A program made the translations under genes and the position numbers. 64,000 nt of DNA, from positions 33,643 to 97,642 of the forward strand of contig NZ_JPLA01000003.1 of assembly GCF_001010355.1 (NCBI RefSeq). The letters run 5' to 3'. The notes under the pieces were generated by a model. That model was not told where the DNA came from, did no database searches, and saw nothing but the letters and a program-made list of their open reading frames with translations. This document shows, piece by piece, positions 33,953 to 42,909 of the stretch. Each line of letters begins with the position of its first letter. Within the stretch, counting starts at the first letter, position 1. The DNA is from Dyella japonica DSM 16301 (GTDB taxonomy: Bacteria; Pseudomonadota; Gammaproteobacteria; Xanthomonadales; Rhodanobacteraceae).

Positions 33953-35506
33953 TTAATGCCCGCCGGGGCCACCTGCCGAGCCAAACGGCGGCTTGGCCAG
34001 CCAGATCACCGGGATCAGCACCACGAACAGGATGGCGCACAGCAGGAAGATGTCGTTCACCGCCAGGGTGAGGGCTTCGCGGTTCACCAGCTGATCCACG
34101 ACGCCCAGCGCCTGGGTCTGGCTACTGCCGGCATGGGTGAGCTGGGACAGGATCTGGGTGGCCGGCTGGCTGGCGCTGGTGACGTTCTCGGTCAGCGTGG
34201 CGTGGTGCAGGATGCCGCGGTGCTGCCATAGCGTCACGGTCACCGCGGTAGACACGCTCGAACCCAGGGTGCGGAAGAAATTGGCCAGGCCACTGGCGCT
34301 GGCAATTTCATGCGCGGGCAGTCCCGCCAGATAGATCTGGTTGAGCGGGATGAAGAAGCAGGGGATGGCAATGCCCATCACGAAGCGCGGCCACACCAGT
34401 GAGTTGAACGAGGCCGAGCTGTCGTAGGTGGAGAACCAGTACGAGGTGGCGGCGAACACCACGAAGGCAAACGTCACCACCGCGCGCAGTTCCAGCCGGT
34501 GCATATTGCGCCCGAGGATGGGCGAGAGCAGGAAGGCAAGGATGCCCACCGGCGCCGTGGCCAGGCCGGCCCAGGTGGCGGTATAGCCCAGCGTGGTCTG
34601 TAGCCACAGCGGAAACACCACGTTGATGCCGAAGAACGCGAACATGCCCAGCGACAGGGCCACCACGCCCGCGGTGAAGTTGCGCTCCTTGAACAGGCCC
34701 AGTTCCACCACCGGGTGTTTGGCGTGCAGTTCCCACACCACCAGGAACACCAGGCAGATCAGCGCGATCAGGCCCAGCGTGGTGATCATCGGCGAGGAGA
34801 ACCAGTCGTGGTCGTTGCCGTTGTCCAGCATGAACTGCAGCGAGCCGACGCCGACCACCAGCAGCACCAGGCCGATCACGTCGATGGGCGACTGGTAGGT
34901 CTTGGTTTCACGCTTGCGCAGCAAGGTCCAGGTGATCACGCCGGCCAGGATGCCCACCGGCAGGTTGATGTAGAAAATCCACGGCCACGAGAAGTTGTCG
35001 GTCAGCCAACCGCCCAGGATCGGGCCGAAGATCGGCGCCACCACCACCGTCATCGCCCACAGGGCCAGCGCGACGCCTTGCTTGGTCTTCGGATAGCTCG
35101 CCAGCAGCAGGGTCAGCGACAACGCCACCATCGGGCCCGAGCCCGCGCCCTGCATCAGGCGCGCGAACACCAGCATCGGCATCGAGGTGGCCAGGCCGCA
35201 CATCATGGAAAACACCACGAACAGGCCGACCGAGACGACAAAGGTTTTCACCTCGCCGAAGCGGCGCGCGATCCAGCCGGTGAGCGGCTGCATGATGGCG
35301 CTGGCCAGCGAGTACGAGCTGATCGTCCAGGTGCCTTCGCTCGCACTCACACCCAGGCTGCCCGCGATATGCGGCACAGCCACGTTGACGATGGTCATGT
35401 CCAGCACTTCCATGAAAGTGCTGAAGGCGACGGCGATGGTCAGCAAGACCAGCGCGGTACCGTGCAAGGGCGGTAGCGGCTTGTCTTCGGTGGGGTTGGC
35501 GGCCAT
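33953..35506 (-). CDS. emrB: DHA2-family multidrug MFS transporter EmrB
   Basis: A 517-aa inner-membrane pump with 14 predicted helices, as in the EmrB/QacA family. FMEVLDMTIVNVAVPHIAGS is motif D1, ARLMQGAGSGPMVALSLTLL covers motif B, and PIFGPILGGWLTDNFSWPWI is motif C of drug exporters. It is last in the operon marR-nodT-emrA-emrB, 12 bases after emrA. With EmrA and an outer-membrane channel it would expel hydrophobic toxins to the outside. Confidence 0.95.
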   Translation of the reverse strand: MAANPTEDKPLPPLHGTALVLLTIAVAFSTFMEVLDMTIVNVAVPHIAGSLGVSASEGTWTISSYSLASAIMQPLTGWIARRFGEVKTFVVSVGLFVVFSMMCGLATSMPMLVFARLMQGAGSGPMVALSLTLLLASYPKTKQGVALALWAMTVVVAPIFGPILGGWLTDNFSWPWIFYINLPVGILAGVITWTLLRKRETKTYQSPIDVIGLVLLVVGVGSLQFMLDNGNDHDWFSSPMITTLGLIALICLVFLVVWELHAKHPVVELGLFKERNFTAGVVALSLGMFAFFGINVVFPLWLQTTLGYTATWAGLATAPVGILAFLLSPILGRNMHRLELRAVVTFAFVVFAATSYWFSTYDSSASFNSLVWPRFVMGIAIPCFFIPLNQIYLAGLPAHEIASASGLANFFRTLGSSVSTAVTVTLWQHRGILHHATLTENVTSASQPATQILSQLTHAGSSQTQALGVVDQLVNREALTLAVNDIFLLCAILFVVLIPVIWLAKPPFGSAGGPGGH

Positions 35507-35518
35507 GGGATCGCTTTA

Positions 35519-36724
35519 TCAGTTGGCGTCGTGCTGACCGAGGTTGGCCTGGATGATCTTCTCGGCCTCTTCGTCGGCCTTGCTGGCCATCTGGTCGTAC
35601 ACCGAAGTGGCCGCGATCGGCTTGCCGTTGCCGAGCGCGGCATTCATGGCGCCCTTGTCGTCGGTGATGTTGACGGTGACATCGGTGGACAGGCCAACGC
35701 GCAGCGGATGCTCGTCGAGCTCCTTGTCGTCCAGCGCGATGCGCACCGGCACACGCTGCACCACCTTGATCCAGTTGCCGGTGGCGTTCTGCGCCGGCAG
35801 CAGGGAGAACACGCTGCCGGTGCCGGCGCCCAGGCCGATCACCTTGCCGTGGAATTCGACGCTGCCGCCGTAGACGTCCGCCTCGACCTTGGCCGGCTGG
35901 CCCACGCGGATGTGGCGCAGCTGGTTTTCCTTGAAGTTCGCATCCACCCACAAGTCGTGCAGCGGCACCACCGCCATCAACTGCTGGCCGGGCTGCACGC
36001 TGTTGCCCACCTGCACGCTGCGCTGGGCCACATAGCCGGTGACCGGCGCGTAGATGTTGTTGCGCTGTGCGGCGATCCAGGCCGAACGATAGTTGGCACG
36101 CGCCTGCTCCACCGCCGGGTTGGTCGCGATGCGCGTGCCTTCGATGGCGGCATGCGAGGCAGCAGCCTGTGCTTGCGCCGCATCGAGCGAGGCCTGCGCC
36201 TGGTCGACGGTATCGCGCAGGTGCTGCACGGTTTCCGGCGCTTCGGCCTGGGCGGCCACCAGCGGGGCGCGCCGGGCGAGATCGGCCTGCGCCTTCTTCA
36301 GGTCAACGCGGGCCTTGGCCACCTGCGCATCGGCGCTGGTGGCGGACTCGGTCTGTTGGCGCACCTGGCGCACGGCCTGCGCGAGCGCACTGCTCAGTTG
36401 CTGCAGGCGGACGTCGGCGTCGGTGTTGTCGAGCTTCACCAGCACTTGGCCGGCTTCGACGCGCTGCGTGTCGTCAGCCAGGATGGCCACCACGATGCCA
36501 GGCACCTGCGCGGAAATCGCCACCTGGTTGCCGCCGACATAGGCGTTGTCGGTCTTCTCGCGGGTGGAGAACACGAACAGCCACAGCAGCAGCCACGCCA
36601 CACCGGCCAGTACAAAGACCGCCGTGACGATCAACAGCGCGCGACGGCGCTTGGCCGGATCCTTCGCCGCCATGCCGCTGTCGTTGTCGTTGTTGTTCTT
36701 GACGTCAGAATCAGTGGCGCTCAT
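35519..36724 (-). CDS. emrA: Membrane fusion protein EmrA (HlyD family)
   Basis: A 401-aa periplasmic adaptor with one N-terminal helix (ALLIVTAVFVLAGVAWLLLW). The split lipoyl domain is seen as DNAYVGGNQVAISAQVPGIV, with a long helical hairpin between about residues 110 and 230. The beta-barrel segment is PVTGYVAQRSVQVGNSVQPG. It overlaps the end of the nodT gene by 14 bp and precedes emrB by 12 bases. Confidence 0.95.
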   Translation of the reverse strand: MSATDSDVKNNNDNDSGMAAKDPAKRRRALLIVTAVFVLAGVAWLLLWLFVFSTREKTDNAYVGGNQVAISAQVPGIVVAILADDTQRVEAGQVLVKLDNTDADVRLQQLSSALAQAVRQVRQQTESATSADAQVAKARVDLKKAQADLARRAPLVAAQAEAPETVQHLRDTVDQAQASLDAAQAQAAASHAAIEGTRIATNPAVEQARANYRSAWIAAQRNNIYAPVTGYVAQRSVQVGNSVQPGQQLMAVVPLHDLWVDANFKENQLRHIRVGQPAKVEADVYGGSVEFHGKVIGLGAGTGSVFSLLPAQNATGNWIKVVQRVPVRIALDDKELDEHPLRVGLSTDVTVNITDDKGAMNAALGNGKPIAATSVYDQMASKADEEAEKIIQANLGQHDAN

Positions 36725-38216
36725 TCGGGGCGTCTCCGGAAAGGTTCAAAGGGGAAGAGGGGTGGTCGCTGGATGCCTGTGCCGGCAGGCTGGCGCGGTA
36801 ACCGCCGCCCAGGGCCTTGATCAGCGAGATATCGGTGGAGAGCGCCTGGCCTTGCAGGCTCACGTCGCTGTCCTGTTCCTGCAGGAGCTGCGCCTGCGCG
36901 CTCAATGTTTCGCGGCTGTCGCTCACGCCACGCTTGACGCGCGATTGCGCGTTGGCGAGCAGCTGCTGGTTGGCGGCAATTTCGCGGGCCTGTTCCTTGC
37001 GGCGGCCCTGGATCTGGTCCGCGGTCAGGCTTTGCGTGGCCACATCGCGCGCGGCGCTCAGCACCGAGCTGTTGTACTGCGCCACGGCGGCGTCGAGCTG
37101 CGCCTTGCTGACCCCGTAGTTCGCCTCCAGCAGGCCGCCGGTGAAGATCGGCAGGTGCAGGGCAGGGGTCAGGCCGAACACGCGGCTGCCGGCGTTGAAC
37201 ATCTTGTCGAGGTCGATACTCGACAGGCCGGCCATCGCGCTGATGCTGATGTCGGGGAAGAATTCCGCGCGCGCCACATCGGTCTGGCGCAGCGCCGAAT
37301 CCACTTGCCAAAGGCTGGCGGCGATATCCGGACGGCGCGCGATCAGGTCGACGCCGACGTTGTCCGGCAGTCCGGTGGTGACCTCAGGAAGGGCGCGTGG
37401 CTGCAGGGCGGGCAACTGCGCCGGCGACACGCCGCACAGGCTGGCGAGCGCCGCCTCACGAATGTGCGCGGAACTTTCGAGCACCACCAGCATCTGTCGC
37501 GCGGAGGCGGTTTGCGCCTTGGCCGACTGCACCGTATCTGGACGATCCACGCCTTGCTTCACGCGCAGCTGCGCGATCTGCTCGAGCTGTTCGGCCGTCT
37601 GTACGGTTTGCTTGGCCAGGGCGATGCGGCTCTGATCGGCGAGCCAGCCGAAGTAGGTGTCAGCCACATTGCTCTGGATCGCGAGCGCGGCGGCGCTGTG
37701 TTGCGCTTCGGCCGCATGCGCCTGGTCCACCGCCGACTCGATGGTGTTGCGCTTCTTGCCCCACCAGTCGAAGTCGTATTGCGCCTGCACGCCGATATCG
37801 CCCTGGTTGTACCAGGTGAAACCGAGGAATTTCGGCGGAATCAGGCCGGTTTCGCTCAAGCGCTGGCGTTCGACCTGCGCGCTGCCGTTCACGCTGAGCC
37901 CTGCCTGCGCCGTCGCCGCATGGATATTCTGCTGCGCCGAATCCACGCGCGACTTGGCCTGGGCCAGATCCGGCGAATCCTTCATCGCCAGATCGATCAG
38001 CTGGTCGAGCTGCGGATCGTTGTACTGCTTCCACCACGCGGCATCGGGCCAGCCGGCGCGATGGCCGGTTTGCAGGCCGGCGAGCGGCACGTCGTCGCGC
38101 ACCGGCGGCCGGTTCAACTTGGCGGGGATGGAGCAGCCCGCGACGGCAACAGCAATCGCGCAGGCAAGCAGCGCGCGGCGGCCGATGCCGTGGCGAATGG
38201 GGGAGTAAGGAGTCAT
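36711..38216 (-). CDS. Outer-membrane efflux lipoprotein, NodT/TolC family
   Basis: A 501-aa outer-membrane channel of RND/EmrAB-type pumps. The N-terminus has a lipobox (LLACAIAVAVAGCS), so the mature protein starts at a lipidated Cys. Two OEP repeats follow: WPDAAWWKQYNDPQLDQLID begins the first, and the second holds DLIARRPDIAASLWQVDSAL, the signature of the NodT group. ATG 38216 overlaps the marR stop by 4 bp, and its end overlaps emrA by 14 bp. Confidence 0.94.
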   Translation of the reverse strand: MTPYSPIRHGIGRRALLACAIAVAVAGCSIPAKLNRPPVRDDVPLAGLQTGHRAGWPDAAWWKQYNDPQLDQLIDLAMKDSPDLAQAKSRVDSAQQNIHAATAQAGLSVNGSAQVERQRLSETGLIPPKFLGFTWYNQGDIGVQAQYDFDWWGKKRNTIESAVDQAHAAEAQHSAAALAIQSNVADTYFGWLADQSRIALAKQTVQTAEQLEQIAQLRVKQGVDRPDTVQSAKAQTASARQMLVVLESSAHIREAALASLCGVSPAQLPALQPRALPEVTTGLPDNVGVDLIARRPDIAASLWQVDSALRQTDVARAEFFPDISISAMAGLSSIDLDKMFNAGSRVFGLTPALHLPIFTGGLLEANYGVSKAQLDAAVAQYNSSVLSAARDVATQSLTADQIQGRRKEQAREIAANQQLLANAQSRVKRGVSDSRETLSAQAQLLQEQDSDVSLQGQALSTDISLIKALGGGYRASLPAQASSDHPSSPLNLSGDAPNERH

Positions 38217-38740
38217 GGACCAGCGTCCGGCTGAGTGAGCGTATCGATGTTGACGGCGATCTGGCGCAGCAGGCGGTCGAGCGTGCGCTTGTCAGCGGCA
38301 CTCAACGAGGCGAACGCGCCATGAACGTTCGGGAAGAGCGGCGGAAGAATCTTTCGCACCAGACGCTTGCCGGCCGTGGTGATGCTGAGTACGACCCGGC
38401 GGCGATCTTCGGCACTGGTGGCCCGCGTGATCAGGCCGCCCTTGACCAGCACGTTGGCGATGCGCGTCATGTTGGTGGCGCCTTGCTGCGCGTATTCGCA
38501 CAACTCGGTGGGCGTCGCGCTGCCGGTCGGGCTGCTGTAGATCATCATCAGCGTGCGGAAATCGCTGTCGTTCAAGCCGTGTGGCTTGAGCTTGCTTTCC
38601 AGCTCGCCGAGCAGGGTGCCGCCGACCAGCAGCAACAGGCGCGTGAGTACGACTTCCTGGACGGGAAGGTCCGGAAAGATCTCGCTGACGCGACCAATTC
38701 CCTCGTCCATATGGTCGAGGCACTCATGCATGCGCTTCAT
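38213..38740 (-). CDS. MarR-family regulator of the emrAB-type operon
   Basis: A 175-aa winged-helix regulator. The recognition helix region is LCEYAQQGATNMTRIANVLV and the wing is TRATSAEDRRRVVLSITTAG, the conserved DRR motif of MarR/EmrR proteins. It heads the efflux operon and overlaps nodT by 4 bp. This is the usual layout of a repressor released by drugs or phenolics. An imperfect dyad at 38741-38767, directly before the start codon, could be its operator. Confidence 0.93.
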   Translation of the reverse strand: MKRMHECLDHMDEGIGRVSEIFPDLPVQEVVLTRLLLLVGGTLLGELESKLKPHGLNDSDFRTLMMIYSSPTGSATPTELCEYAQQGATNMTRIANVLVKGGLITRATSAEDRRRVVLSITTAGKRLVRKILPPLFPNVHGAFASLSAADKRTLDRLLRQIAVNIDTLTQPDAGP

Positions 38741-38767
38741 TTCACCAAAGAATAGTTCGCCAGTGAA
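38741..38767. promoter_or_regulatory. Imperfect dyad before the marR start, candidate operator
   Basis: On the minus strand the 27-base element begins TTCAC and ends GTGAA, with inner GAA/TTC arms, centred in the leader of the marR-nodT-emrAB operon. It overlaps the likely ribosome binding site. MarR proteins often bind their own leader, but this is a guess from symmetry. Confidence 0.35.
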
Positions 38768-38806
38768 GTAATTAGGCTAGCACCGGGCTCGAGCGGCCCG
38801 CAAGGG

Positions 38807-39586
38807 TCAATCGAACCGGAACAGATTCCGGGCGTTGCGGGTGGTGGCTTCGGCGAGGACCTCGGGGCTCACGCCGCGCAGCTCGGCGATCACATGCAGC
38901 ACTTCGACCATGTTCGAGGGCTCGTTGCGCTCGCCGCGATGGCAGGCGCCGGGCTGGTCGGGTGCATCCGTCTCCAGCAGCAATCGTTCGACAGGCATGG
39001 TCGCGACGATGTGACGAAGTCGTTGTGCGCGCTCATACGTCACCGGTCCGCCGATGCCCAGATGAAAGCCCAGCTCCCATAGTCGCTCGGCCTGCTGCTG
39101 GCTGCCCGAAAAACTGTGAACCACGCCACGCAATCCACCCATGCGGCGCATGGTGGAGGTGACTTCATCCATGGCGCGCCGTGCATGGACGATCACCGGC
39201 AGGTCGAAGTCGCGCGCGATCTGCAATTGCTGCTGGAAATAGAACCGCTGCTGCTCGACGTCGAGTTCGGGCAGGAAATAATCCAGGCCGATCTCACCCA
39301 CGGCGACGGCGCGATGCGTCTTCAGCCAGGCGGTGAGTACATCGAGGTGCCCGGGGCGATGTTCGTCCAGATACATCGGATGCATGCCATACGCGGGCAG
39401 CACGCAGGCATGATTGGCGGCCAGCGCAGCGATGCGCGGCCACGAGGCGCGGTCGATCGCCGGAACCACGATGTGCCTGATGCCGGCGTCGCGCGCACGC
39501 TCGAACATGGCGTCCCGATCAGGGGCAAAACTCGCATCATCGATGTGCGCGTGGCTGTCGGTGAGTTCGAGCACAGTACGGGGCAT
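38807..39586 (-). CDS. TatD-family metal-dependent hydrolase
   Basis: A 259-aa TIM-barrel hydrolase. Metal ligands appear in DSHAHID, VGEIGLDYF, PVIVHARRAMDEV, VVHSFSGS and ETDAPDQPG. The last motif and the NEPSNMVEV ending resemble the YjjV/TatD group of deoxyribonuclease-like enzymes. It is a single gene divergent from the glycine-zipper lipoprotein gene. The natural substrate is not certain. Confidence 0.93.
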   Translation of the reverse strand: MPRTVLELTDSHAHIDDASFAPDRDAMFERARDAGIRHIVVPAIDRASWPRIAALAANHACVLPAYGMHPMYLDEHRPGHLDVLTAWLKTHRAVAVGEIGLDYFLPELDVEQQRFYFQQQLQIARDFDLPVIVHARRAMDEVTSTMRRMGGLRGVVHSFSGSQQQAERLWELGFHLGIGGPVTYERAQRLRHIVATMPVERLLLETDAPDQPGACHRGERNEPSNMVEVLHVIAELRGVSPEVLAEATTRNARNLFRFD

Positions 39587-39632
39587 CCTGAATTTGAAAC
39601 AATGAGCGGCTTCGGTCTAAGCGAGCATTCAG

Positions 39633-39647
39633 TGAACCAGAGGTTCA
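39633..39647. promoter_or_regulatory. Short perfect inverted repeat in the promoter region of a lipoprotein gene
   Basis: TGAACC AGA GGTTCA lies 68 bases before ATG 39715 and 47 bases from the divergent tatD-like start. The symmetry suggests a protein-binding site, but no regulator can be named. Confidence 0.3.
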
Positions 39648-39714
39648 ATGATTGCGCTGGGATCGAATTCAAGCAGGAGCGGGGGCGCTCCGCTGGTCCC
39701 ACTAGGAGAGCATT

Positions 39715-40299
39715 ATGAACAGGTTGGTCGTTTCGGCGCTGCATGTCGGTTTCGCCGGTGTATTGATGGTGGGTCTTTCGGCGTGTAATCGAGACGCGAA
39801 TGCTGACGGTGGCGTGGGCGCCGCCGCGCAGCAGCAAGGGGCTGCCGATGGTGCCAAGTACGCGCGCGTGACGAGCGTGACGCCGGTCCGTGAGGCCGCG
39901 AGTGCGCCGCAGCAGGTATGTCATGACGAGGTGGTGACCACGCACAAGCCGGTGCAGGACACCCACCAGATTGCTGGTACGGCCATTGGTGCCGTGGCGG
40001 GTGGCTTGCTCGGCAACCAGGTCGGCGGCGGCAAGGGCCGCACCCTGGCGACCGTGGCAGGCGCTGTCGGCGGTGGCTACGCAGGCCATGAAATCCAGGC
40101 CAATCACCAGGCAAACGCGACGCAGCAGACCACGCAGCGTAAGTGCACCACCGTGGCCGGCAGTGCTGGCGACAAGGTGGTGGCATACGATGTGAGTTAC
40201 GAGTACAACGGCGTGACCCGCACTGTACGAATGGATCACGATCCGGGTGACAGGCTGCAGGTACAGGAAGGTGTGGTAGCCGTTTCCGACGCTCACTGA
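39715..40299 (+). CDS. Glycine-zipper 2TM-domain lipoprotein (SlyB-like)
   Basis: A 194-aa protein with AGGAGAG before ATG 39715. A lipobox (MVGLSACN) marks it as a lipoprotein. The glycine-zipper double helix is at about residues 83-125 (IAGTAIGAVAGGLLGNQVGG then TLATVAGAVGGGYAGHEIQA). A C-terminal beta domain (VVAYDVSYEYNGVTRTVRMD) follows. This is the plan of SlyB/PcP-like outer-membrane lipoproteins linked to envelope integrity. It is followed after 11 bases by a second glycine-zipper lipoprotein gene. Confidence 0.88.
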   Translation: MNRLVVSALHVGFAGVLMVGLSACNRDANADGGVGAAAQQQGAADGAKYARVTSVTPVREAASAPQQVCHDEVVTTHKPVQDTHQIAGTAIGAVAGGLLGNQVGGGKGRTLATVAGAVGGGYAGHEIQANHQANATQQTTQRKCTTVAGSAGDKVVAYDVSYEYNGVTRTVRMDHDPGDRLQVQEGVVAVSDAH

Positions 40300-40310
40300 G
40301 GATTCACGCC

Positions 40311-40763
40311 ATGCAAACACTGCTTAGACATTTGGCTGTCGTAGGACTGGTATCTGCTGTTGCGCTGCTGTCCGGTTGCGAAACGCCACCGCAGCGCCAG
40401 GTGGCTTACAGCGGCGCTTCCAACCGTTGCGAGCAGTGTGGCGTGGTCAGTGACGTGCGGCAGATCCAGACCCAGAAGGAATCGTCGCCGCTGGGCATGG
40501 TCATCGGCGGCATCGCTGGCGGCGTGATCGGCAACCAGTTCGGTGGCGGCAGCGGCAAGGCCCTGACCACCGTGGCTGGTGCGGTGGCGGGCGGCGCCAT
40601 CGGCAATCAGGTCGGCAAGAACAATAGCGGTCCCGATGTCGCATGGCAGGTCACCATCAAGCTGGACGACGGTCGCTATGCCACGGTGACGCAGGCAGCA
40701 GATCCCCAGGTCCGTCCTGGTGACTACGTGCAGATCCGCAATAACCTCGTCTATCGACTCTGA
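40311..40763 (+). CDS. Glycine-zipper 2TM-domain lipoprotein with CxxCG motif
   Basis: A 150-aa lipoprotein: the lipobox is VALLSGCE. A CEQCGVVSDV motif precedes the glycine zipper (MVIGGIAGGVIGNQFGGGSG then VAGAVAGGAIGNQVGK). The C-terminus is a small beta unit (DDGRYATVTQ, then RPGDYVQIRNN). The CxxCG motif, zipper and end closely match the protein at 55634-56110, so the two are paralogues. It is followed by a strong terminator and is probably co-transcribed with the gene before it. Confidence 0.88.
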   Translation: MQTLLRHLAVVGLVSAVALLSGCETPPQRQVAYSGASNRCEQCGVVSDVRQIQTQKESSPLGMVIGGIAGGVIGNQFGGGSGKALTTVAGAVAGGAIGNQVGKNNSGPDVAWQVTIKLDDGRYATVTQAADPQVRPGDYVQIRNNLVYRL

Positions 40764-40786
40764 CGTAAAGACGTCTGGACGTCCAA

Positions 40787-40818
40787 ATAAAAAGGCCCTC
40801 TTGCGAGGGCCTTTTTTT
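40787..40818 (+). terminator. Intrinsic terminator of the glycine-zipper gene pair
   Basis: AAAAAGGCCCTC TTGC GAGGGCCTTTTTTT, a GC-rich stem with a T7 run, 24 bases after the stop. It is symmetric enough to act also for the convergent SleB-like gene. Confidence 0.93.
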
Positions 40819-40834
40819 ATGGGGAGGGGTTTGC

Positions 40835-41269
40835 TTAGTTGCTGACCGCGTAGAACGCGTGTTCGCCAATGGTCTTGACGCGTTTCGTGGACCACGCGGT
40901 GGTGACGGCAAGCGTCGCGAAATGATCTGCTTGCGGCACGTACACGGTGCGCTCTCCCTTTGGCAGGCTCCAATTGCTGATCGAATCGCCAGCAATCTTC
41001 CACGCCTTGGTCCAGGAGTTGAGATCGGTCACTTCGAATGTGCTTGCGGTGGTCGTCAGTGCGAACTGTCGCGGTGACTTGACCACCTCGCAAACATTGT
41101 CGCCCCACGTGCCGCGATCGCGACGACGAAGAGCAACTTCGGCCACGGCGTACTGGCCGAGGGTCGATTCACTGCGTGCCTCGAGATACACCGTCGTGGC
41201 CAGGCAGGTCTGGTCCGCGAGGGGCTGGGGTAGCACGGACGCTAACCACAACAGCATGGAAAGTTTCAT
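40835..41269 (-). CDS. SleB-like cell wall hydrolase (Hydrolase_2 family)
   Basis: A 144-aa protein from ATG 41269 (MKLSMLLWLASVLPQPLADQ), with a probable signal peptide. CLATTVYLEARSESTLGQYA contains the conserved YxEARxE segment of SleB/CwlJ-type cell wall hydrolases, whose glutamate is catalytic. AEVALRRRDRGTWGDNVCEV and PRQFALT follow as in the family. These are probable peptidoglycan lytic enzymes. The frame also allows a start a few codons upstream. Confidence 0.82.
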   Translation of the reverse strand: MKLSMLLWLASVLPQPLADQTCLATTVYLEARSESTLGQYAVAEVALRRRDRGTWGDNVCEVVKSPRQFALTTTASTFEVTDLNSWTKAWKIAGDSISNWSLPKGERTVYVPQADHFATLAVTTAWSTKRVKTIGEHAFYAVSN

Positions 41270-41732
41270 TGAGTCTGCCTCCAACGTGCTGTACGCGCGA
41301 GGTCGGTACTGCTGACTTCGCGCGCCGTTGCGGTGGACGGGCGGGCAGGCCGTTCCACCTGGATTGATCGCCGCGACCGAAACTTGTGGTCAGGCGGTTT
41401 GCCACGGGATTGTGGCCAGTCGAGCGGCTGTTCCGGTGCCACTCAAAACTTGTGGTGCTGCAAGGGCATAGATCGGGTACTAAGGACCGCGTTGCCTGCA
41501 ACGTCATCCGCGCCATGGGCGGACTGGATACACCGACATCTCTGTCGGGTCGCGCTGATCCGGACCCCTCCGGTTCGTCGCGTATGTGGACACCCAGGGC
41601 TGTGGGTGTCTGTCGAATTGGTTGGCGAGACTAGTGGCCGGTTTCTGATCTGGCAAGTGCCTTGCAGTTCAGGTTCACGTCACACTCACATTGCCATCTC
41701 GCTTCGTGAATCTTTGCGCCAGTTTGTTTTCA
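41270..41732. other. 463-bp region without a convincing gene
   Basis: The open frames here lack ribosome binding sites and protein-like composition. A hairpin of GACACCC and GGGTGTC lies near 41590-41610, not followed by a T-run. The bases next to 41269 should carry the promoter of the SleB-like gene. Confidence 0.4.
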
Positions 41733-42533
41733 TCATGCAGACCAACTCTGCACAACATGCAAACGAATGCCTTCGTCAGTGTCGATGCGCGATGCATCGT
41801 CAAGCGATTGCATTAGACCATCGTCTATGACTGCGAGCGCCTGAAAGGTTGCATCGTCGCGCGACACATCGAGCAGTTGAATGTTCTTGTCACCGTTACG
41901 GTGCAGCACGGTGCCCCCGCTCACAAACTGCGACAATACGACGCAATGCATATGCCGCTTGTGTCCACCGCGGTAGTGCAGGCGCGCAACGATTTCCTGG
42001 CCGGGATAACAGCCTTTGTCGAATGCAACGGCTTGCAGACGCTCGAGCGAAATGGCCGGTGGCAGCAACGCGCCCAAGGCGTCATCGGGCAACCATGGCC
42101 AGCCTGCGCGTACCTGCAACACTCGCCACGCATCGTCGGCAACGGCAGCGCCGACGATCACGCTGTGATCACCGCAACCGAACACGTACGCATCGCCTTC
42201 ACGATGTACGGCGTACGTCTCCATTGCTGCGCCGGTAGCAAGTGCGCGCGGTTCGAACACGCTCAGCTTGAGCTTGGAACGAAACACGAAGCGTTGCAGC
42301 GATGTCGCCATCGACGATGCATCGCCGCCGCGCAACAGCAGCAGCAACGAGTCGTCGGCGAGTCGCGCGAGGTGGAACAAGGCAAGCACGCGGCCCTGGG
42401 CATCGAGCCATGCGCCAAACTGCCAGCGGCCGACGGCAAGCGACTGGACATCGCTGGTGAACTGGGCTTGCGCAAAGGCAACAGCGTCAGTGCCTTCGAT
42501 CAACAGGGTCTGGGCGGAGAGGTCGGTAGGCAT
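41733..42533 (-). CDS. ygfZ: Folate-binding protein YgfZ (Fe-S enzyme maturation)
   Basis: A 266-aa protein related to the glycine-cleavage T-protein. The diagnostic motif KGCYPGQEIVARLHYRGGHK is present at about residues 188-207, including the essential cysteine. ATG 42533 (MPTDLSAQTLLIEG) is chosen over upstream proline-rich codons. YgfZ uses a folate for the assembly or repair of certain Fe-S enzymes. It is divergent from the SDHAF4-like gene and the sdh operon, which encode an Fe-S enzyme. Confidence 0.95.
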   Translation of the reverse strand: MPTDLSAQTLLIEGTDAVAFAQAQFTSDVQSLAVGRWQFGAWLDAQGRVLALFHLARLADDSLLLLLRGGDASSMATSLQRFVFRSKLKLSVFEPRALATGAAMETYAVHREGDAYVFGCGDHSVIVGAAVADDAWRVLQVRAGWPWLPDDALGALLPPAISLERLQAVAFDKGCYPGQEIVARLHYRGGHKRHMHCVVLSQFVSGGTVLHRNGDKNIQLLDVSRDDATFQALAVIDDGLMQSLDDASRIDTDEGIRLHVVQSWSA

Positions 42534-42659
42534 AAGAGGGGGAGGTAAGGGCGGGGGAGGCAAGTCACAAGGGTGCTGCCCTACTGGCAGAGCAGCGCAC
42601 TGTCGTCAAGGTTGTGCTGCATTAACGCAGGTATTACGCTTTTACGGCTTTCATACACC

Positions 42660-42827
42660 ATGTCCGATACCTCCTCCCAAACTGAGTCCAAGCCCGCGTC
42701 CGCGCCAGCGGAACAGGCTCCCGTGCCCGCGGTTCCGGCCACGGACAAGACTTCGACGGAGCGAGCGGCCCCGGATCCCACCCGCTACGGCGATTGGGAA
42801 AAGAACGGGCGCTGTATCGACTTCTGA
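42660..42827 (+). CDS. DUF1674 / SDHAF4-like succinate dehydrogenase assembly factor
   Basis: A 55-aa protein from ATG 42660 (MSDTSSQTESKPASAPAEQA). The first 38 residues are Ala/Pro-rich and probably disordered. The C-terminus DPTRYGDWEKNGRCIDF is the conserved DUF1674 motif of mitochondrial SDHAF4/Sdh8, which binds flavinylated SdhA before it joins SdhB. It lies 82 bases upstream of sdhC, on the same strand, which supports the assignment. Activity in this bacterium is inferred, not shown. Confidence 0.88.
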   Translation: MSDTSSQTESKPASAPAEQAPVPAVPATDKTSTERAAPDPTRYGDWEKNGRCIDF

Positions 42828-42909
42828 TTCGCCGAGCCGGCTCTGGTCGGCGTCGTCGGAACGGGAAGGGCGGTAAAGGGCATCAGCGATTCCACCCAGG
42901 ATAGCCGCC

